The notes: generated by a model from the sequence alone, not told the origin. 64,000 nt of DNA from CAMCXE01 sp046347475 (GCA_046347475.1 JAXMGD010000001.1:496001-560000), one strand, 5' to 3'. Shown: positions 9,085-19,319, counted from the first letter of the stretch. Numbers and translations are program-made.

Positions 9085-10512
9085 TTAGCCTTTCATATTT
9101 TCCAATTCAACGCCTTTGGTTTCGTGCACAAACTTAATCACAAACACCACCGACAGAGCTGCGCAGAAGGCGTAAAAACCATAGGCGCCTGCCAGGCCTA
9201 CCGATGCGAGTAAAATAGGGAAGGTCATGGTGATCCCGAAATTACAGGTCCACTGAGAAAACCCCGCAACCGCCAGGCCAGAGCCGCGAATTTGGTTGGG
9301 GAACATCTCGCCGAGCATAACCCACATAATTGGGCCCCAGGAGAAGTTAAAGAAAATCACATATAAATTCGCGGCAATCAGCGCCAGGGTGCCCATGCTT
9401 TCAGATAAGCTCAGGTTGCCCTTAGCGTCTAAGGAGGCTGTTGAGAAGGCAATGGTGCAGAGGGTGAGGGTAATGGCCATGCCCACTGAGCCAATCCACA
9501 GCAGCGGTTTGCGTCCTACCTTGTCCACCAACAACAGGGCGGCGATACAGGCGGCTATGCTCAAGGCGCCCGATACTACGTTAATAAACAGCGAATCATT
9601 TTCAGAAAAACCTACCGACTGCCACAAGACGGCACCGTAGTAAAACACCACATTAATGCCCACCAATTGCTGGAAGGAGGCCAAACCCACGCCGACCCAA
9701 ACAAGGGGGCGAATTTTACGGGTGGTGGTATCGATTAAATCCGACAGGCGTGGCTGGTGGTGATCAGCGGCCAAAGAGGCGCTAATTTCCTTAAGTTTTT
9801 GTTGCCCCATGGCCTCGCCGTAGAGTCGTTGCAGCACGTTTAAGGCTTCTTGGTCTTTTTGTTTGGCTACTAAATAGCGGGGGCTTTCAGGAATCAAAAA
9901 TAACGCAAATAAAAATACTACTGCGGGGGCGACGGCAACCCAAAACATCCAGCGCCAGGTTTCATAACCAAACCACAGTGGGTGCAAGGCAGAGCCGGAA
10001 ATCTTGGCCAGCAAATAGTTGCTCAAAAATGCCGCCGTTAAACCGCCGATAATGGCCACCTGCTGGATCGTCGCGAGGCTACCGCGATAGCGCGCCGGGG
10101 CTACTTCGCTAATATAAGCGGGCGCCATTACGCTTGCAGCACCCACCGCCAGGCCACCGAGGCCGCGATACAAAATAAATTCCAGGGAGCTAGTGGAAAT
10201 GCCCGCGCCCCAGGCGGAAATCACAAACAATACGGCGGCCACCATAAGCATGCTGCGCCGACCGTAGCGGTCTGCCAATACACCGGCTTTCACAGCGCCT
10301 ATGGCCGAGCCCAACAAGATAGATGCGACATTAAAACCTGTGCCGATAGAATCGGCGTTGAAGGCCACCTTTAAGCCCTCCACGGTTCCGTTGATGACTC
10401 CGCTGTCAAACCCAAACAAAAAACCGCCTATGGTGGCGACACAGCTAATCAGCAGGATAAAGACAAAATTTTCAGAGGGTTGCGCAGAGGGTTGCGCGGC
10501 GTTTGGGTTCAT
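9085..10512 (-). CDS. MFS sugar:proton symporter (XylE/sugar porter family)
   Basis: A 475-residue inner-membrane transporter with about 12 transmembrane segments. Sugar-porter signatures are present in order: GFDSGVINGT in TM1, ADRYGRR after TM2, PESPRYL before the central loop, QQLVGINVVFYYG in TM7 and VDKVGRKP after TM8, with a C-terminal HETKG. QQLVGIN is the sugar-contact helix of XylE and GLUT proteins. The ATG at 10512 is used; a TTG four codons earlier has no better ribosome site. It is divergent from xylulokinase, so D-xylose is the likely substrate (inference), although related proteins also carry glucose or arabinose. Confidence 0.87.
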   Translation of the reverse strand: MNPNAAQPSAQPSENFVFILLISCVATIGGFLFGFDSGVINGTVEGLKVAFNADSIGTGFNVASILLGSAIGAVKAGVLADRYGRRSMLMVAAVLFVISAWGAGISTSSLEFILYRGLGGLAVGAASVMAPAYISEVAPARYRGSLATIQQVAIIGGLTAAFLSNYLLAKISGSALHPLWFGYETWRWMFWVAVAPAVVFLFALFLIPESPRYLVAKQKDQEALNVLQRLYGEAMGQQKLKEISASLAADHHQPRLSDLIDTTTRKIRPLVWVGVGLASFQQLVGINVVFYYGAVLWQSVGFSENDSLFINVVSGALSIAACIAALLLVDKVGRKPLLWIGSVGMAITLTLCTIAFSTASLDAKGNLSLSESMGTLALIAANLYVIFFNFSWGPIMWVMLGEMFPNQIRGSGLAVAGFSQWTCNFGITMTFPILLASVGLAGAYGFYAFCAALSVVFVIKFVHETKGVELENMKG

Positions 10513-10829
10513 AGTGGGTCTCAATCGTCAGTCTTATTGTTAATGAAATAATGGCGATCGTGGGGAGGCTGGCTGGGTCGATCACCAGATTCCACAAGGC
10601 CGCTGGGCGGCTGCTGCACTATAGCACTTTCCTCTGCTATTACTGCAGGCACGGGCGCGCCTGCGAGTGTGATTCAGCGCGGAAAAACTGCCTTGTAGGG
10701 CGCATTTTTTAACGAAATACGCCCCCGCGATGCTACAATCGCGCGCTTTTTAATCCCTGCCGGGGGCTCACATTGAGCCCTTTGCGCACCCCTAACCTCT
10801 CATCTTCCGATCACTTATAGGCTCAATAC
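10513..10829. promoter_or_regulatory. Divergent control region between sugar porter and xylB
   Basis: This 317-bp gap must carry both promoters. A possible -10 for xylB is TACAAT near 10734-10739. GGGCTCACATTGAGCCC (10764-10780) is a perfect 7-bp inverted repeat with a 3-base centre in the xylB leader and could be an operator. No local regulator gene accompanies the locus. Confidence 0.4.
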
Positions 10830-12317
10830 ATGCATTTCCTTGGCATCGACGTAGGCAGCTCATCCGTTAAGTTGTCTATTCTGGACGGCATAAGCGGCAA
10901 AGCCGTCGCCTCAACTACTTACCCTGAAACCGAACTGGCCATTCTCAGCCCTGAAGCGGGGTGGGCCGAGCAAGATCCGGAAACCTGGTGGCACTGTATT
11001 GCCCAGGGCTGTGCCGTTTTATTTAAAAAACCCGGTGTTGACCCTAAGCGCATAGGGGCCATCGGCATCTCTTATCAAATGCATGGCCTGGTGTTGGTCG
11101 ACAAAGAGCACAATGTTCTGCGCCCCTCCATTATTTGGTGCGACAGCCGCGCCGTTGAGATCGGCAACAAGGCCCTGGAAGGTATGGGCGCCGACTATTG
11201 TTTCGGCCACCTACTCAACTCGCCCGGCAATTTCACCGCCGCTAAATTGCGTTGGGTGCAGGAAAATGAGCCGAGCCTATTTGCGCGCGTTCATAAAATG
11301 ATGCTGCCAGGCGATTTCATTGCCATGAAGCTTTCCGGAGAAATCACCACCACCGCCTCCGGTTTATCAGAAGGCACTCTGTGGGATTTTGAAACCCAGA
11401 CAGTGGCCAGCCAACTACTCGCCCACTGGAATATAGATGCTCAGGTTTTGCCCGACCTCTGCCCCAGTATCGGCGTGCAAGTGAAGGTGAATGCCCAAGC
11501 CGCCCAGTTGTTGGGAATTCCAGAGGGTATACCCATCGCTTACCGCGGCGGCGATCAGCCAAATAACGCCTTTAGCTTGAACGTCCTCAATCCTGGCGAG
11601 GTGGCCGCCACCGCGGGCACCTCCGGCGTAATCTACGGCGTTACCGATCAAAAAGCCGCCGACCGTCAATCGCGTGTGAATACCTTTTTACATGTCACAA
11701 ACACCTTGGATGCCCCTCGCAATGGCGTGCTGGTTTGTGTCAACGGAGCAGGGCGCTCCTACAGCTGGTTACGCCAACTGTTGGGGGCCAGCGGTCAATC
11801 CATCGACTATGGACAATTAAACACCTGGGCCGCTAATACGCCCGTCGGTGCTGACGGTTTGATTTTTCATCCATTTGGCAATGGCGCTGAGCGTATTTTC
11901 CAAAATCGCACTATCGGGGCGAGCTTTTCAAAATTGGAGTTAAATCGCCACGGCGTCGGCCATATGATTCGCGCCACGCAGGAAGGCATAGTCTTCGCGC
12001 TCAACCAGGGGTTTGAGGTGCTTAAAAGTTTGGGCGGCCAATGTAATGTGGTGCGCGTAGGCTACGGCAATATGTTTTTAAGCGATGTATTTGCCCAAGC
12101 GTTCGCCAATACTACCCAGGCAGCGGTTGAATGCTACAACACCGACGGCGCTGAGGGGGCCGCCCGCGCAGCCGCAATCGGCAGCGGTTTTTATGCTAGC
12201 CCTCAAGAAGCCTTTGGCGGCTTAGTGAAACTCAAGGTGATTGAACCGCAGGCCGATTTAATGGCCGCCTACGCCGAAGCGTATGGCCGCTGGGTTGACG
12301 CCCTGCCTGCGGAATAA
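10830..12317 (+). CDS. xylB: Xylulokinase
   Basis: A 495-residue FGGY-family kinase that phosphorylates D-xylulose to D-xylulose 5-phosphate for the pentose phosphate pathway. The N-terminus MHFLGIDVGSSSVK is the phosphate-binding loop. YQMHGLVLVD carries the sugar-binding MHG of xylulokinases, followed by RPSIIWCDSRA. RGGDQPNNA holds the catalytic Asp. GTSGVIYG and GAGRSYSW belong to the C-terminal lobe. The aldose epimerase starts 3 bp after its stop, so the two form an operon. No xylose isomerase gene is in view. Confidence 0.92.
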   Translation: MHFLGIDVGSSSVKLSILDGISGKAVASTTYPETELAILSPEAGWAEQDPETWWHCIAQGCAVLFKKPGVDPKRIGAIGISYQMHGLVLVDKEHNVLRPSIIWCDSRAVEIGNKALEGMGADYCFGHLLNSPGNFTAAKLRWVQENEPSLFARVHKMMLPGDFIAMKLSGEITTTASGLSEGTLWDFETQTVASQLLAHWNIDAQVLPDLCPSIGVQVKVNAQAAQLLGIPEGIPIAYRGGDQPNNAFSLNVLNPGEVAATAGTSGVIYGVTDQKAADRQSRVNTFLHVTNTLDAPRNGVLVCVNGAGRSYSWLRQLLGASGQSIDYGQLNTWAANTPVGADGLIFHPFGNGAERIFQNRTIGASFSKLELNRHGVGHMIRATQEGIVFALNQGFEVLKSLGGQCNVVRVGYGNMFLSDVFAQAFANTTQAAVECYNTDGAEGAARAAAIGSGFYASPQEAFGGLVKLKVIEPQADLMAAYAEAYGRWVDALPAE

Positions 12318-12320
12318 CTC

Positions 12321-13289
12321 ATGAGCTTGAATAAAAACTACGCTTTTTTTGAGCTGATCACAGGCGATAACAAAGCGCGCCTCGAACTGCTGTCGGCGCA
12401 TGGTGGAATCGTTAATGGCTTGGTGTTCACTGACAGTCGCGGTGTGCAGCACAACGTGATTGCTGGGTTTAACGATCAGCAGGCCATCGAGCAGGACCAG
12501 TATTATCGCGGCGTACCCCTGTATCCCTTCGTGAATCGGCTGGACGCTGGGCGTTACAGTTTCGCTGGCCGCACCTATCAGTTCCCCATCAATGAAACGG
12601 CCCGCAACAACGCCCTGCACGGCTTTATTCAGCACTTGCCTGTACACATTACCGTGACACATATGAGCGCAACCCGCGCACAAGCGCAGGCCGTTTATGA
12701 CTATTCTGGGGACCGTGACGCCTATCCATTTCCTGCGCGCATTACCATGACCTACACCCTCGACTCCAGCGGCTCACTGGAATTGGAAATGAAGGTTCAT
12801 AACCTGGCGACTGTCGAGGCTCCCGTCGGCATAGGCTGGCATCCCTATTTCACTCTGGGTGAATCAATGGATGATCTAAGCCTGCGCATTCCGGCTTCTA
12901 AGCGCGTAGTGGTAGATGAGCGCTTGCTGCCGACGGGTGCCTTGGATGAACAGCAGCCATTCGCCCAGTTAACTCCTATCGCGGATACAGCCTTTGATAC
13001 CTGTTATCTGTTGGGCGCTGCAGCAAGCACTAGTCCCTCGCGACAAGAGACCATTCTATGGTCTGAGCGCGGGCAACGCGGCTTGGCGATCTGGCAGACA
13101 GGGGGTGACGCTCAGTTTAATTATGTGCAAATCTGCATACCGCCTGATCGATCATCAATCGCTATTGAACCCGTTAGTTGCGGTATCAATGCCTTCAATA
13201 CGCGCGAAGGGTTATCGGTAATTCAGCCGGGCGCTGCCATGGCCACAACCTGCGGTGTTCGCTGGCTAGAACAACCTCCAAGTCCATAA
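12321..13289 (+). CDS. galM: Aldose 1-epimerase (mutarotase)
   Basis: A 322-residue GalM-family protein that interconverts alpha and beta anomers of aldoses. Visible motifs are NRLDAGRYSFAGRTY, NALHGFIQ with the first catalytic His, IGWHPYFTLG with the second, and QICIPPDRSSIAIEPVS near the end, where the conserved Glu of EP acts as base. It overlaps nothing and follows xylB by 3 bp, pointing to a role in presenting the right xylose anomer. A terminator-like hairpin follows. Confidence 0.9.
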   Translation: MSLNKNYAFFELITGDNKARLELLSAHGGIVNGLVFTDSRGVQHNVIAGFNDQQAIEQDQYYRGVPLYPFVNRLDAGRYSFAGRTYQFPINETARNNALHGFIQHLPVHITVTHMSATRAQAQAVYDYSGDRDAYPFPARITMTYTLDSSGSLELEMKVHNLATVEAPVGIGWHPYFTLGESMDDLSLRIPASKRVVVDERLLPTGALDEQQPFAQLTPIADTAFDTCYLLGAAASTSPSRQETILWSERGQRGLAIWQTGGDAQFNYVQICIPPDRSSIAIEPVSCGINAFNTREGLSVIQPGAAMATTCGVRWLEQPPSP

Positions 13290-13301
13290 TGTGACCTATT
13301 C

Positions 13302-13324
13302 AGCGGTGCTTTCGCACCGCTTTA
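13302..13324 (+). terminator. Hairpin terminator after galM
   Basis: AGCGGTGC (13302-13309), loop TTTC, GCACCGCT (13314-13321), then TTTATCTCCT. Stem is perfect; the T-run is short. Confidence 0.65.
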
Positions 13325-14375
13325 TCTCCTAACAAATTTCCCTGTTTTAAATAACGTCTGTGTTTTTATTCAATAGACGGCTGTTCCACTTTTTTGCCCT
13401 ATATGTAAAGTCTGTACGGCTATTCAGTATAAAAATAATTCGCCTTGTTCAAAAGTTATACTTATTGTCTTGGTGGTTGTATGCATATCACTATCACACC
13501 CCAGGAAAAGTGTGCACACACTCCGATAGGTCAGCCTAAATCGACCAAGCACTGATTCAATAAGCTTTCTTGAGTAACTGGGTGTGGATAAAAATAGTTC
13601 AATATGATTGAAATTCGACCTTTTCTGTATGTTTAATCCTACGGTATTGGCGGATTGGGAGTAATGATTCACCATAAAAACGATCGTTTTTTGATCTCGC
13701 TGGGTGCTTATTGGTCCTGACTTGCTCGCCAGAAGAGCAAAAGTAAAGTCGACCAATTCGTACAATTGAAACAAAAATGCACATTTCTTAAATTGGCGGC
13801 AAAAACGACTAGAAACATTTCTTAGAGAAGTCTCCTACCTCTTTTCTTTTAAGTCCTAATGTGGCATCGTTTGCTATAGGCCAGCTTGTAAGAGAGTGCT
13901 CCGCGCGTCTTTAAATCGGTGTGCGAAGTATCCGGGCAACTGGTTGAAAATGGTTTGCTTCCACCTGGGTGTCCTCAGGCGGGAGAATCTAAAAAACAAT
14001 AAAAGTAAACATGGCAATGGCGATCAAAAGGGGTTTCAGTCGTCCTGGTCTTGCGCGAATCATCCGTCGTAAGTGGTGAAAAGAAGTTTCAAGTAACCTT
14101 TTAATAGGTAGCTAACACTTTTGGGTTGGCTGGGCTATTGTAAGGCGGGCTGAAACTTAAGCCTCATCTAAAACCTAGAACGAATGAAACATCTCAGATA
14201 CATGCTTAACTAGCGAATGTGGCACCGCAGTTTTTGGTCTTCATTTCGTTTTTTGGCTTTTATTTCGTTAGTGTTGCTGTGCAATGACAGTAAAAATAAC
14301 GCAAATAAGTATTTGTAACCCTCAAACATCCGTCCACCCTCACCCTTGAACCTAAATAAGGCGAGTCAGAATCAA
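13325..14375. other. About 1 kb without a convincing gene, upstream of a TonB receptor
   Basis: No reading frame here has a recognisable family or a convincing ribosome site. The last 150 bp are A/T-rich and contain spaced TTTCGTTWWTTGG-like words (around 14246-14272), which may belong to the receptor promoter. A regulator of the receptor is not encoded here. Confidence 0.4.
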
Positions 14376-17300
14376 ATGTTAAAAAAGACTAAATTATCAA
14401 GCGCGATTGTGTCGCTAATGGCAACCACAATGTTCTCTGCTCATCACGTGTACGCGGAAGAAGCAGCAGAGGAAGTAGTAGTTACTGGTATCCGTGGCGC
14501 CTTGGAAAAGGCGATGGATATCAAGCGTGAAGCTGCGGGTGTGGTTGATGCTATTAGCGCAGAAGATATGGGTAAATTCCCCGATACAAACCTTGCTGAA
14601 TCTCTTCAACGTATAACCGGCGTGTCTATCGACCGTTCAAATGGTGAGGGTTCTAAAATTACCGTTCGCGGCTTTGGCCCCGATTTCAATATGGTGACAT
14701 TGAACGGAAGAACGCTCCCAGTTGGTAGTGCGTACGGTGGTAGTTCAGGTGCTGACGCATCTACTCGCGGTGGTAACTCAAGAGCATTTGATTTTGCAAA
14801 TCTTGCGTCCGAAGCCGTTGCTGGTGTAGAGGTATACAAAACAGGTAAGGCAAATGTTGCTGCGGGTGGTATCGGTGCGGCTGTAAACATTAAGACTGCG
14901 CGCCCATTAGATAAGCCAGGTTTTAGTGCGTCTGTTGGTGGCAAGGCGGTTATGGATACTACTAACCGTACTGGCAGTGATGTAACTCCTGAGTTGTCTG
15001 GCTTGGTAAGCTGGTCTGATGATGCAGAAATGTTTGGTGTTTCGCTCAGTGCAAGCTACCAAGAGCGTGACTCCGGTTTTACAGGCGCGACCGTTAATGG
15101 TTGGGTAATAGATCGTTGGCATGGCGGTGATAGCGATACCATCTATGAAACCAAGGCTAGCAGCACTATATTCAAAAATGCTCCAGCACTTAACCAGCTC
15201 TACGCTCGCCCCAAGGATGTTCGGTATACCTTCTCTGATCGTGAGCGTGATCGTACGAATGCGCAGCTGACCTTCCAATACAGGCCAGTTGAAAACGTGA
15301 CAGCTACCTTAGACTACACCTTCGCACAGAACAACCAAACTGAACACCGTGGTGAAGTGACCACTTGGGTGCAAAACGGTGGGAATTTAACAACTGTCGA
15401 ATTTGACAACTCTGCTATTAAGACTCCTAAACTTATTACCGAAAACTATGGTACGTCCAGAAAAGATATCGGCTTCTCTCAGCAGTATCGCTCTCAGGAA
15501 GACACCTTGAGTTCAACTGGCCTGAACGTTAAGTGGGCTGTTAACGACGAGTTGAGTTTAATTTTCGATGCTCATGATTCAACCATGGAGAGTGTGCCAA
15601 CTGGCCCTGGCCATTCGGGTGAATTGGACGTTGGCGTTGGTGCCCCTATTAAATCTGGTGCAAGCTGGTGGTTTAGTGGTCAAGAAATCCCTACCTGGAC
15701 TCATACCATAGATGGAACCCTAGATGAGAAAGATTTGAGTTCGTCTGTATTGCGTGTGTGGTCGGCAGAGCAATTATCGGACGTAACGCAAGCTAAAGTG
15801 GATGCTCAGTGGAAGTTTGATGATGGGCGTTTTGATTTTGGTATCGAACGCCGTGAAATGGGTTCTAACACTATTAGCTACAACGGCAACCAAAACCAGG
15901 TGTTGGGTGGCTGGGGGGCTTCGGCGCCAGGTGAATTCCCTGCTGGATCTTTTGAGCCATTTGATGTGGCTGGAGAGTTTAATGATGCTGGCACGGGTAA
16001 CTCCCCACATATCGGTTTCCGTGCGGATGCGCGTCAATTGGCAGCTGCTTTGGTTGCCAAATACACTGACAAAAAAGCCTACATTGGTGTGGAGGATAAG
16101 CAGCTGCTCGACAAGAACGGCAAGCCAGAGGTCCGAAACAGCAGAAGCAACAATGACATTCAGGAAAATACTGATGCTATCTATGCTCAGTTAAGTACTA
16201 AGGGCGCATTAGCTGGACTTGAAATTGATGTGTTGGCTGGTTTGCGTTACGAATCCACAAACCAAATTTCTTCTTCTGATACTCCGCCGGTGGATCGTTT
16301 TACGTGGTCAGCCGATAACGACTTTACCCCGGTGAGCAAGCCTGCAGGCGCAAAAACTGTTGTTGAGAACAACTATGATGTAATGCTGCCAAACTTGGAC
16401 TTGTCATCCAAGTTGACAGATGATGTTGTGGCCAGAGTCTCGTTTAGCAAAACCATGGCTCGCCCCGGTTTGTCGCAGCTGGGAGCGGCAACGAGCTTTA
16501 ATAATCCAAACGGTTCTACACTACTCGCTGGTAATACGCCTACAGCAACCGGCAATAACCCCAAATTGCAACCCTTAACATCAGATAACGTTGATATCTC
16601 CGTGGAATGGTATTTTGATGATGCCAGTTACGTGTCTGCTGGCGTGTTTGAAAAGCGTGTTGCCAACTTTGTCGGAACGGAACAGGTTAGTCGAAAGTTC
16701 CCCGGTATTCTAGACCAAACTGCAGGCCCAAGGGCGCAGGCTGCTAGGGCTGCGCTTCAGAGCGTGAAGGCCGATGTCGATAGTGGCAGTATCTTCGCTA
16801 TGATGCAGATTTTGGCCAATCCGACTAAGTACCCTGCAGGCGCTGCAGCCTACACCCCTGAATTGAAGGCGTACTTTAATTCGCAAAATCCTGCGTACCC
16901 GGTTATCACCCCGACTGGTGATGACCCGGAGATGACTTTCAATATGAGTAGTCCGGTTAACAACCGTGAAGCCAAGATTTATGGCGCCGAGTTCGCTGGG
17001 CAGCACTTCTTTGGTGATACAGGCTTTGGGTTACAAGCTAACTACACAATTGTAAGAGGCGACATTAAGTTTGATGTTATGAATCTTGACGCCAATCAAT
17101 TTGCGTTGTTGGGTTTAAGTGATACTGCAAACCTCGTGCTAATGTACGAAAAATACGGCGTCGAGGCTCGACTGGCTTACAACTGGCGTGACGAGTTCTT
17201 GAATCGAACTGGTGTTGGTGTTGATAACCCAGGCTATATTGAAGCGTACAGTCAAATCGATGCGAATGTGACTTACCACATCACAGACGATTTGTCCGTG

Positions 17301-17423
17301 TCTTTCGAAGGTCTTAACCTGACCGGAGAGGATCGTCGTGAGCATGCGCGCAGCAAAGACATGATGGTTGGTTATGATGATTTGGGTGCACGCTACCAGC
17401 TAGGTGCTCGTTACAACTTCTAG
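14376..17423 (+). CDS. TonB-dependent receptor, SusC/FyuA-like type of the TBDR-SapC-halogenase cluster
   Basis: A 1015-residue outer-membrane active transporter. The ATG at 14376 gives signal peptide MLKKTKLSSAIVSLMATTMF.. ending near VYA-EE; an in-frame TTG ten codons earlier is weaker. The mature start has the TonB-box-like EEVVVTGIRGALEKA, then a plug domain with AEDMGKFPDTNLAESLQRI, VRGFGPDFNMVTLNGR and the GGIGAAVNIKT strand. A barrel follows, with the C-terminal GARYNF ending in Phe as required for BAM insertion. DMGKFPDTNLAESLQRI places it in the caulobacter/xanthomonad-type receptors for carbohydrates or unknown ligands. A terminator-like hairpin separates it from four accessory genes on the same strand. 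Substrate unknown. Confidence 0.9.
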   Translation: MLKKTKLSSAIVSLMATTMFSAHHVYAEEAAEEVVVTGIRGALEKAMDIKREAAGVVDAISAEDMGKFPDTNLAESLQRITGVSIDRSNGEGSKITVRGFGPDFNMVTLNGRTLPVGSAYGGSSGADASTRGGNSRAFDFANLASEAVAGVEVYKTGKANVAAGGIGAAVNIKTARPLDKPGFSASVGGKAVMDTTNRTGSDVTPELSGLVSWSDDAEMFGVSLSASYQERDSGFTGATVNGWVIDRWHGGDSDTIYETKASSTIFKNAPALNQLYARPKDVRYTFSDRERDRTNAQLTFQYRPVENVTATLDYTFAQNNQTEHRGEVTTWVQNGGNLTTVEFDNSAIKTPKLITENYGTSRKDIGFSQQYRSQEDTLSSTGLNVKWAVNDELSLIFDAHDSTMESVPTGPGHSGELDVGVGAPIKSGASWWFSGQEIPTWTHTIDGTLDEKDLSSSVLRVWSAEQLSDVTQAKVDAQWKFDDGRFDFGIERREMGSNTISYNGNQNQVLGGWGASAPGEFPAGSFEPFDVAGEFNDAGTGNSPHIGFRADARQLAAALVAKYTDKKAYIGVEDKQLLDKNGKPEVRNSRSNNDIQENTDAIYAQLSTKGALAGLEIDVLAGLRYESTNQISSSDTPPVDRFTWSADNDFTPVSKPAGAKTVVENNYDVMLPNLDLSSKLTDDVVARVSFSKTMARPGLSQLGAATSFNNPNGSTLLAGNTPTATGNNPKLQPLTSDNVDISVEWYFDDASYVSAGVFEKRVANFVGTEQVSRKFPGILDQTAGPRAQAARAALQSVKADVDSGSIFAMMQILANPTKYPAGAAAYTPELKAYFNSQNPAYPVITPTGDDPEMTFNMSSPVNNREAKIYGAEFAGQHFFGDTGFGLQANYTIVRGDIKFDVMNLDANQFALLGLSDTANLVLMYEKYGVEARLAYNWRDEFLNRTGVGVDNPGYIEAYSQIDANVTYHITDDLSVSFEGLNLTGEDRREHARSKDMMVGYDDLGARYQLGARYNF

Positions 17424-17449
17424 TGATTGTATTGAGTTGTTGATTGAAA

Positions 17450-17473
17450 AGGGTCGCTTAGGCGGCTCTTTTT
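17450..17473 (+). terminator. Hairpin with T-run between receptor and SapC gene
   Basis: AGGGTCGC, loop TTAG, GCGGCTCT then TTTTC; the stem has two G-T pairs. It may end or attenuate the receptor transcript so that the accessory genes are made at lower level. Confidence 0.6.
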
Positions 17474-17516
17474 CGTTTAATTTGGCCTAATAGATGGAAA
17501 TATCGGTAGTAACCAC

Positions 17517-18284
17517 ATGCAAAAATCCGAATTATTAAATAATGTTACCCACGAACGATTAAGGGTGGCTTCTGTATTTTCCGCGGAGTTGGATGATAAT
17601 GTGGTCAGCACGGTTGCATACATTAATGAATTTGCGAATATTCAAAAGGAATATCCAATATTGTGCCGTAAAGATCCAGAAACAGATGAGTATCAGGCTG
17701 TTGTGCTTTTTGGCTTTGAAAGGAATGAAAATTTATTTTTGACGGATATCAACCGGGGGGATCAAAAAAATTTGGGTTGGAACGCAGAGTATGTCCCCGC
17801 GGTCATGGCAAGAGGGCCCTTTTCGATTGGAATCCATCGTGAAATTGTAAGCGGAATCGAAAGGCATAATCCGATGGTGTATGTAGATGTCAATCACCCT
17901 AAAAGTAACTATGAGGGTGGGCAAGAGTTGTTTTTGGAAAACGGAGGAAATAGCTTCTATTTGAATTATATTTCCAATGTGTTGGAAGTTATCAGCGATG
18001 GTATACCTCTAACAAAAATGATGTTTGATGCTTTTAATAAATATCAGTTGCTAGAAAATTTGGTTCTGGATATTGAGTTTCAAAATCAAGACAAATTAAA
18101 AATTTCCGGATTTGAAACTATAAATATTGACAAGTTAAATCAATTAAGCGGGGCGGCGTTAGAGGAGCTGAATAGGTCAGGGTTTCTTCAGGCAGCTTAT
18201 TTTATAGTAGCATCCACGTCGAATGTCCAAAAGTTGATTGACTGGAAAAATCGCCGGCTATTGCTAAATCGAGATAAAAATTGA
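17517..18284 (+). CDS. SapC-family protein
   Basis: A 255-residue protein of the SapC family (PF07277), recognised from the N-terminal HERLRVA, the central CRKDPETDEYQAVVLFGFERNE and the GPFSIGI stretch with acidic surroundings, and the C-terminal IVASTSNVQKLI. It has no signal peptide and no clear membrane segment, so is probably cytoplasmic. The family was named after a Campylobacter S-layer locus gene, but most members sit next to TonB-dependent receptors and halogenases, as here; biochemical function is unknown. Its stop overlaps the next start (TTGA, 18281-18284), giving translational coupling. The sequence is visibly A/T-richer than the flanking housekeeping genes. Confidence 0.8.
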   Translation: MQKSELLNNVTHERLRVASVFSAELDDNVVSTVAYINEFANIQKEYPILCRKDPETDEYQAVVLFGFERNENLFLTDINRGDQKNLGWNAEYVPAVMARGPFSIGIHREIVSGIERHNPMVYVDVNHPKSNYEGGQELFLENGGNSFYLNYISNVLEVISDGIPLTKMMFDAFNKYQLLENLVLDIEFQNQDKLKISGFETINIDKLNQLSGAALEELNRSGFLQAAYFIVASTSNVQKLIDWKNRRLLLNRDKN

Positions 18285-19309
18285 CCAACTTTAAAAAAAC
18301 AAAAACGCTGTTTGGTATTGATCCGAGCAAGATTCCAAGGGAGGTTATTTGTGCGGCAGAGCCGGTTATTCTTAAGCGGCTAGTAAGTGATTGGCCGGTG
18401 GTTCAAGCGGGGAGGGATTCCGAAAAAAAATCAGTTGAGTATCTAAAGCGCTTTTATAATGGAAGCTCCACCGTAGTATGTAAAATCCCTTCGGAAAATA
18501 AAGGGCGAATGTTCTATAGCGAAGATTTTACACAATTGAATTACGAAAGTTTTAAAGGGCGTATAGATGACACGTTGGATGCTATTCTTGAGGGGATGCA
18601 CAAAGTAGATTATCCCGCGTACTACATTGCATCAAATATTATTGATACCCACTTCTCTGGATTTCGTGGCGAAAACGATCTTGTAATACCCAGGGATGCT
18701 CATCCAGATGCGATGGGTGAGCGGGTTAGCATATGGATTGGTGGCGCAACCATCGCCACATGTCATTTCGATGCTTTAAATAATATTGCATGTTGTGTTG
18801 CCGGAAGCCGAAAATTTACTCTTTTTCCTCCAGGCCAGATATCCAATCTTTACCCTGGGCCACTTGAGCCAACACCAGGTGGTCAAGTGATAAGTTTGGT
18901 CGATTTCAAAAACCCCGATTTTCAAAAATTCCCTAAATTTAAGGATGCGCTCTTGGCTGCTCAAGTGGCCGAATTAGAGAGTGGTGACGCATTATTTATA
19001 CCAAGCATGTGGTGGCACCATGTAGAGGGGTTGGCGCCATATAATCTCTTGGTCAATTATTGGTGGGATGATGCACCTTCTTATTTAACCTCAGGTATGA
19101 ACGCTTTATATATGGCAATGCTTGGCATTAGAGATAAATCTTCCCAGGAGAGGAAAGCATGGAAGCATTTCTTTGATTATTACATCTTCAATGGTGCAGA
19201 GAAAGCAAACGAGTTTATCCCGTCAGTTGCTCGGGGATTCTTGGCGCCATTTGACAAACTAAGTGTCAGAAAGATGAGAGCCTTGCTTCTAAATAAGCTG
19301 AATCGATGA
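18281..19309 (+). CDS. Cupin-like / JmjC-type Fe(II)-2-oxoglutarate oxygenase candidate
   Basis: A 342-residue protein of the cupin_8/JmjC-like family. It starts with TTG at 18281, overlapping the SapC stop by 4 bases. The double-stranded beta helix has ATCHFDALNN with the H-x-D metal pair, GSRKFTLFPPGQ, SGDALFIPSMWWHHVEG with the distal His, and LVNYWWDD. These are the iron ligands and core of the FIH/JmjC hydroxylases. It lacks a signal peptide. Proteins of this type are repeatedly found between SapC and tryptophan halogenase genes at TonB receptor loci. Substrate unknown; a peptide or small-molecule hydroxylase is inferred. Confidence 0.82.
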   Translation: MTNFKKTKTLFGIDPSKIPREVICAAEPVILKRLVSDWPVVQAGRDSEKKSVEYLKRFYNGSSTVVCKIPSENKGRMFYSEDFTQLNYESFKGRIDDTLDAILEGMHKVDYPAYYIASNIIDTHFSGFRGENDLVIPRDAHPDAMGERVSIWIGGATIATCHFDALNNIACCVAGSRKFTLFPPGQISNLYPGPLEPTPGGQVISLVDFKNPDFQKFPKFKDALLAAQVAELESGDALFIPSMWWHHVEGLAPYNLLVNYWWDDAPSYLTSGMNALYMAMLGIRDKSSQERKAWKHFFDYYIFNGAEKANEFIPSVARGFLAPFDKLSVRKMRALLLNKLNR

Positions 19310-19319
19310 TGAATATAAA

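Noticed and set aside
13424..13784. 116-codon and 61-codon frames on the minus strand
   Set aside because: No recognisable domain, no ribosome site, and the codon pattern is unlike neighbours.
13920..14110. Weak resemblance of one frame to a GntR-type regulator fragment
   Set aside because: Only a short LVENGLLPPG-like run; stops in all frames nearby and no further domain.
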